A DNA stretch of 64,000 nucleotides from Sipunculus nudus. Taxonomy: Eukaryota; Annelida; Sipuncula; Golfingiida; Sipunculidae. The notes beneath the pieces are model-generated. The model was not told where the DNA came from, did not search any database, and worked only from the letters and a program-made list of their open reading frames with translations. A program made the translations under genes and the position numbers. The stretch lies in assembly GCA_026874595.1 (NCBI GenBank), contig CM049309.1, forward strand, positions 47,352,079 to 47,416,078. Reading direction: 5' to 3'. Below are positions 61,097 to 64,000 of this stretch, piece by piece (the first letter of the stretch is position 1; every line of letters starts with the position of its first letter).

Positions 61097-61471
61097 TTAG
61101 CTCAGCTGACTGAAATTATCTGAGCTGTAGTAATCACTCTGTGTTCAACGTCCGGTTTCCCTTAACAGGGCACAAATCTTAACCGTAAGGCCTTTGGTGT
61201 TTAAACACCACATAGGGCGAGATGCTGTGACATTCAGGGAAATTCTTGTAAATTCTCTTTTGCAACCTAAAATTTGATCATGGTCCAGAAACATGATTTT
61301 GAGCATCCAGACAGACAGGGTACATATTGTATCTATTTTCCTTGGAACCCTCTATTGTGAAATCCAGGGGGTCCTGGGCAGGTCTCCTATGAATCCTGAA
61401 ATTTTTATTTTCTGTCCATTTTTTTTTTAAATTTTAAAATTAGCTGAGCGTCATGGCCCACGGGCCACTTG
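61097..61471 (+). mobile_element. Compact 375-bp Helentron-like element
   Basis: 5' TTAGCTCAGCTGAC begins an imperfect hairpin (to about 61130). Near the 3' end AATTAGCTGAGCG is its inverted partner, followed by the hairpin TGGCCC-AC-GGGCCA (61454-61467) and CTTG|TT. The interior is a single unit without tandem repeats, so this copy shows both ends of the family most clearly. Confidence 0.68.
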
Positions 61472-62357
61472 TTATGATCTCTGCTACCTTAAGGCTGTGA
61501 CATAAAATCCCATAGTTCTATTGGGTCGCACGCGAGAACGAAACTTGACACCGTGCAGCACGTTGCATGGAAAAAAGAACCGGTGCTGTTTCTTGTGAGC
61601 AGTGCACTAAAATTATGAAACATTATACCATACACTGATTCAAAATGTTGCGGAACATGCGTGTTCCGTTACATGTTGCGCAACAAATTCCCCAGTGTAT
61701 GGCCGGCTTAAGGGTAAAACAAAAAAGAAGGGGCTTGACGAATCTGAAAATGAATCGTGTTCTTCTCGTTTGTTTCCGTACTGCTGAAATGAATGTACTG
61801 AATAAGAGATCCAGCAATCGTGAGGATAGGAACGAAGTAGAGTTATCTTCATATCTCGGCCAGGTGGCAAGGGTTGATGTTCCATCTTAAGTTTGTTAGT
61901 TTTCTTTATACTACTTGACTCCAGCAGATATCTACGGATTTGATGAAAAATTGTGTTGTGTAGGGTTATGATAATGCCCAAAGAACAAAGCAATGCATTT
62001 TGAAGGTGATCACGATCACCATAATATACATTTGCTATTAAATAATTCTATACTTTATCCCGGCCAAAGCAATGAATTAAGGGCGAGGCTCCAGAGCTCC
62101 CTAACAATGATCTTGTCGGTTACATATATGTCACAGTGACACATTCTGCTTTCCACAGATGACCCATCAGGACCTGTCATCATGTCACTTGTAAAATCCC
62201 ATGACCTTGTTGTTATGATTTGTGTTCAGTCAACGATTGACGATAGTTTTCGAGGTTTGCGATGCATAACTCAGAAGCAAAGGCACTCGTTTCCAGCACT
62301 AAAATCGACTAGAAACCGTGGACACATTGGGTATGGGTGATATACCCGTTATAAAAG
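61472..62357. other. Intergenic, no recognised feature
   Basis: A GC-richer stretch (61.5-61.9 kb) includes 'tgttgcggaacatgcgtgtt' with imperfect inverted words, possibly an old DNA-transposon remnant; not supported further. Confidence 0.35.
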
Positions 62358-63703
62358 AACAAGGTGATTAACTCCACCGCTACGTGGAGTTTTCACAAGT
62401 CCGAATTCCGAAGAATTTTTCAGCCCACAGGTCACACAATATAGGTCACCATGAACTAATTTCAGGTTTCCAAAGACATTTGACTAGGACCTCCCTGAAT
62501 TTTATGTTAAAAGATTCTAGGCCTAACGGATACAATTTGTGCCCTGTTTGATTGTCTGGGTGCTTATATGACATCTTTTCTGATAGGTGGCAAAATATAG
62601 GTCACGGTGACCTAATTTCAGTTTTCCACAAACATTTGCCAAGGACGTGTCCGAATAATACATTAGAAGATTATAGGCCCAACAAATAAATGTGTGCCCT
62701 GCCTGACATTATGGATGCTCAAAATCCGGTTTTCAGCCTGTATGTCACAAAATATAGGTCGCCATGAACTTATTTAAGGTTTCCAAGGACACTTGCCTAG
62801 GACCTCCCTAAATGTCACGTTTGAGGATTCTAGGCCTTATCGATTCAATTGGTGCCCCTCTGACTGTCTGATGTTTAAAAACCTTGTTTTCGGCCCAAAG
62901 GTCATTAAATATAGGTCACCATGACCTAATTTAAGGTGTCCAAGGATATTTGCCTTGAAACTCCCAGGATATTAAGTTAGAAGATTCTAGGCCTCAAATA
63001 TACGATTTGTCCCCATCTGACATTCATGGTGCTCGAAAGCATGGTTTTGGCCTGTAGGTCACAAAATATAGATCGCCATGAACTTATTTAAGGTTTCCAA
63101 GGACACTTGCCTAGGACCTCCCTAAATGTCACGTTTGAGGATTCTATACCTTATCGATTCAATTTGTGCCTCTTCTGACTGTCTGATGCTAAAAACCTTG
63201 TTTTCGGCCGAAGGTCATAAAATATAGGTCACTATGACCTAATTTCAGGTTTTCAAGGTGATTGGCCTAGAAACTCCCAGGATATTGTGTTAGAAGATTC
63301 TAGGCCTCACAGATACGATTTGTCCCCATCTGACATTCAGGGTGCTCATCTTTTCCCTATAGGTCACAGAATATAGGTCACAGTGACCTAGTTTCAGGTT
63401 TTCAAGGACACTTGCCCAGGATCTCCCAAAATGTCAGGTGAGAGGTTTCTAGGCCTTATGGATACTATTTGTGCCTCATCTGAATATCTGGGTGCTCAAA
63501 ATCATGTTTTCGGCCCGTAGGTCACAAAATATAGGTCACCATGACCTAATTTCGGGTTTCCAAGGGGATTTGCCCAGGACCTCCCTGGATGTACAGTTAG
63601 AAGTTTCTATGTCTAACGGTTATGATTTGTTACGGCCGGACGGACGCCTGACAAAGGGTGATCGCTATAGCTCAGATGACTTACAGTCAGCTGAGCTAAA
63701 AGA
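62358..63703 (-). mobile_element. Helentron-like element with 156-bp ERE-bearing repeats
   Basis: Read on the minus strand, the 5' hairpin is at 63697-63669 (13-bp arms, one mismatch, loop of 3). About eight tandem units of 156 bp follow down to 62439. A candidate 3' end at 62390-62358 has the hairpin ACTCCAC/GTGGAGT, seven bases, then CTTG|TT; this end is less certain than the 5' end. Confidence 0.6.
62430..63600 (+). repeat. 156-bp tandem array with dimer structure and ERE-like palindromes
   Basis: The motif 'aatataggtcac' or a variant starts units near 62439, 62595, 62753, 62909, 63064, 63222, 63371 and 63529. Two unit types alternate, giving a 311-bp dimer (62753-63063 and 63064-63373 correspond). 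Perfect GGTCAnnnTGACC occurs at 62600, 62914, 63227, 63376 and 63534; units at 62444, 62758 and 63069 are decayed. Confidence 0.85.
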
Positions 63704-64000
63704 CCTAGCCTCAAGATGGAAGGCCACTTCGAATGGACAAAGCAAACAAGGCACCCATTGGTCACGGTGCTCAGCTGAATTTTTTAAAGATTTAAATTAA
63801 TGCAACAATTAGCTGATTTTTTTTTATTTGAGAAAAAGGAAAAAAATATACTTTTTTCTATTTTTTATATATAAATTAGCACTTTAAAAGCTAAGAAAAA
63901 ATGGCAGTGCTATCAAATACTAAATATATGTTTGCCAAATTAATCCTGTGCACCCCAACAAACTATATTCAAGATGCAGGAGCCTCTCATTATCACATGT
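63704..64000. other. Window end, AT-rich, nothing recognised
   Basis: No coding, RNA or repeat signal recognised after the element boundary at 63703. Confidence 0.4.

Noticed and set aside
62371-62390. Firm 3' end of the 62.4-63.7 kb element
   Set aside because: The hairpin is separated from CTTG by seven bases, unlike the other copies; reported only as a candidate boundary.

Overview
The window is animal nuclear DNA: AT-rich, intron-containing genes with canonical GT/AG splice sites, and a heavy load of tandem and dispersed repeats. The repeat types (Helentron-like elements with internal tandem arrays, tRNA-headed SINEs, CR1/Jockey-type LINE remains, and 'tgtccgtccgtc / taacagggcacaaatcgtaac' families) together with the genes suggest a marine lophotrochozoan, most likely a mollusc and perhaps a bivalve. 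That assignment is inference; no species marker is visible.

Three protein-coding genes can be supported. (1) A Dmrt-family transcription factor on the minus strand (exons 16781-16514, 15955-15815, 13764-13526) carries a complete DM zinc-binding domain, a DMA domain and a Pro/Tyr-rich tail. All splice phases agree; the start codon is uncertain. (2) and (3) Two tandem S1A serine proteases lie on the plus strand (26623-31747, 267 aa; 41044-52530, 270 aa). Each has six exons with identical intron phases (1,0,2,1,0), a signal peptide, the His/Asp/Ser triad and an Asp that predicts trypsin-like specificity. In both, an aromatic residue replaces the usual Arg/Lys at the zymogen activation site. Each has a TATA box close upstream and an AATAAA close downstream.

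Layout: 1-13.5 kb holds no recognisable gene, only repeats, a minus-strand SINE (5.6-5.8 kb), GAGTCC-rich repeats (3.5-3.9, 7.0-7.45 kb) and two copies of a TA-flanked MITE. The Dmrt gene covers 13.5-16.8 kb, possibly reaching to 23.9 kb. Repeats of 17-22.2 kb lie upstream of it. Protease gene 1 occupies 26.6-31.8 kb. A 3.7 kb Helentron-like element (32.3-36.0 kb) and a large inverted minisatellite (36.4-39.75 kb) separate it from protease gene 2 (41.0-52.6 kb), whose introns contain a minisatellite, a 132-bp tandem array, two Helentron-like elements and a decayed CR1/L2 fragment. A SINE follows at 52.9 kb, a frameshifted APE-type LINE at 56.34-59.85 kb (minus), a compact 375-bp Helentron-like element at 61.1 kb, and a 156-bp repeat array at 62.4-63.7 kb.

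The most striking pattern lies in the repeats. Several families share one terminal architecture: a 5' terminal hairpin, a matching subterminal inverted copy near the 3' end, then a short 3' hairpin followed by CTTG or CTAG and T-rich DNA. This is the layout described for Helentron-associated non-autonomous elements (HINEs). Their internal repeats carry perfect nuclear-receptor-type sites: nine GGTCAnnnTGACC palindromes (oestrogen-response-element consensus) and nine TCAAGGTCA sites (ERR/FTZ-F1 consensus). Twelve copies of the palindrome GGTGGCGCCACC occur across three repeat families. Whether any of this is functional cannot be told from sequence alone.
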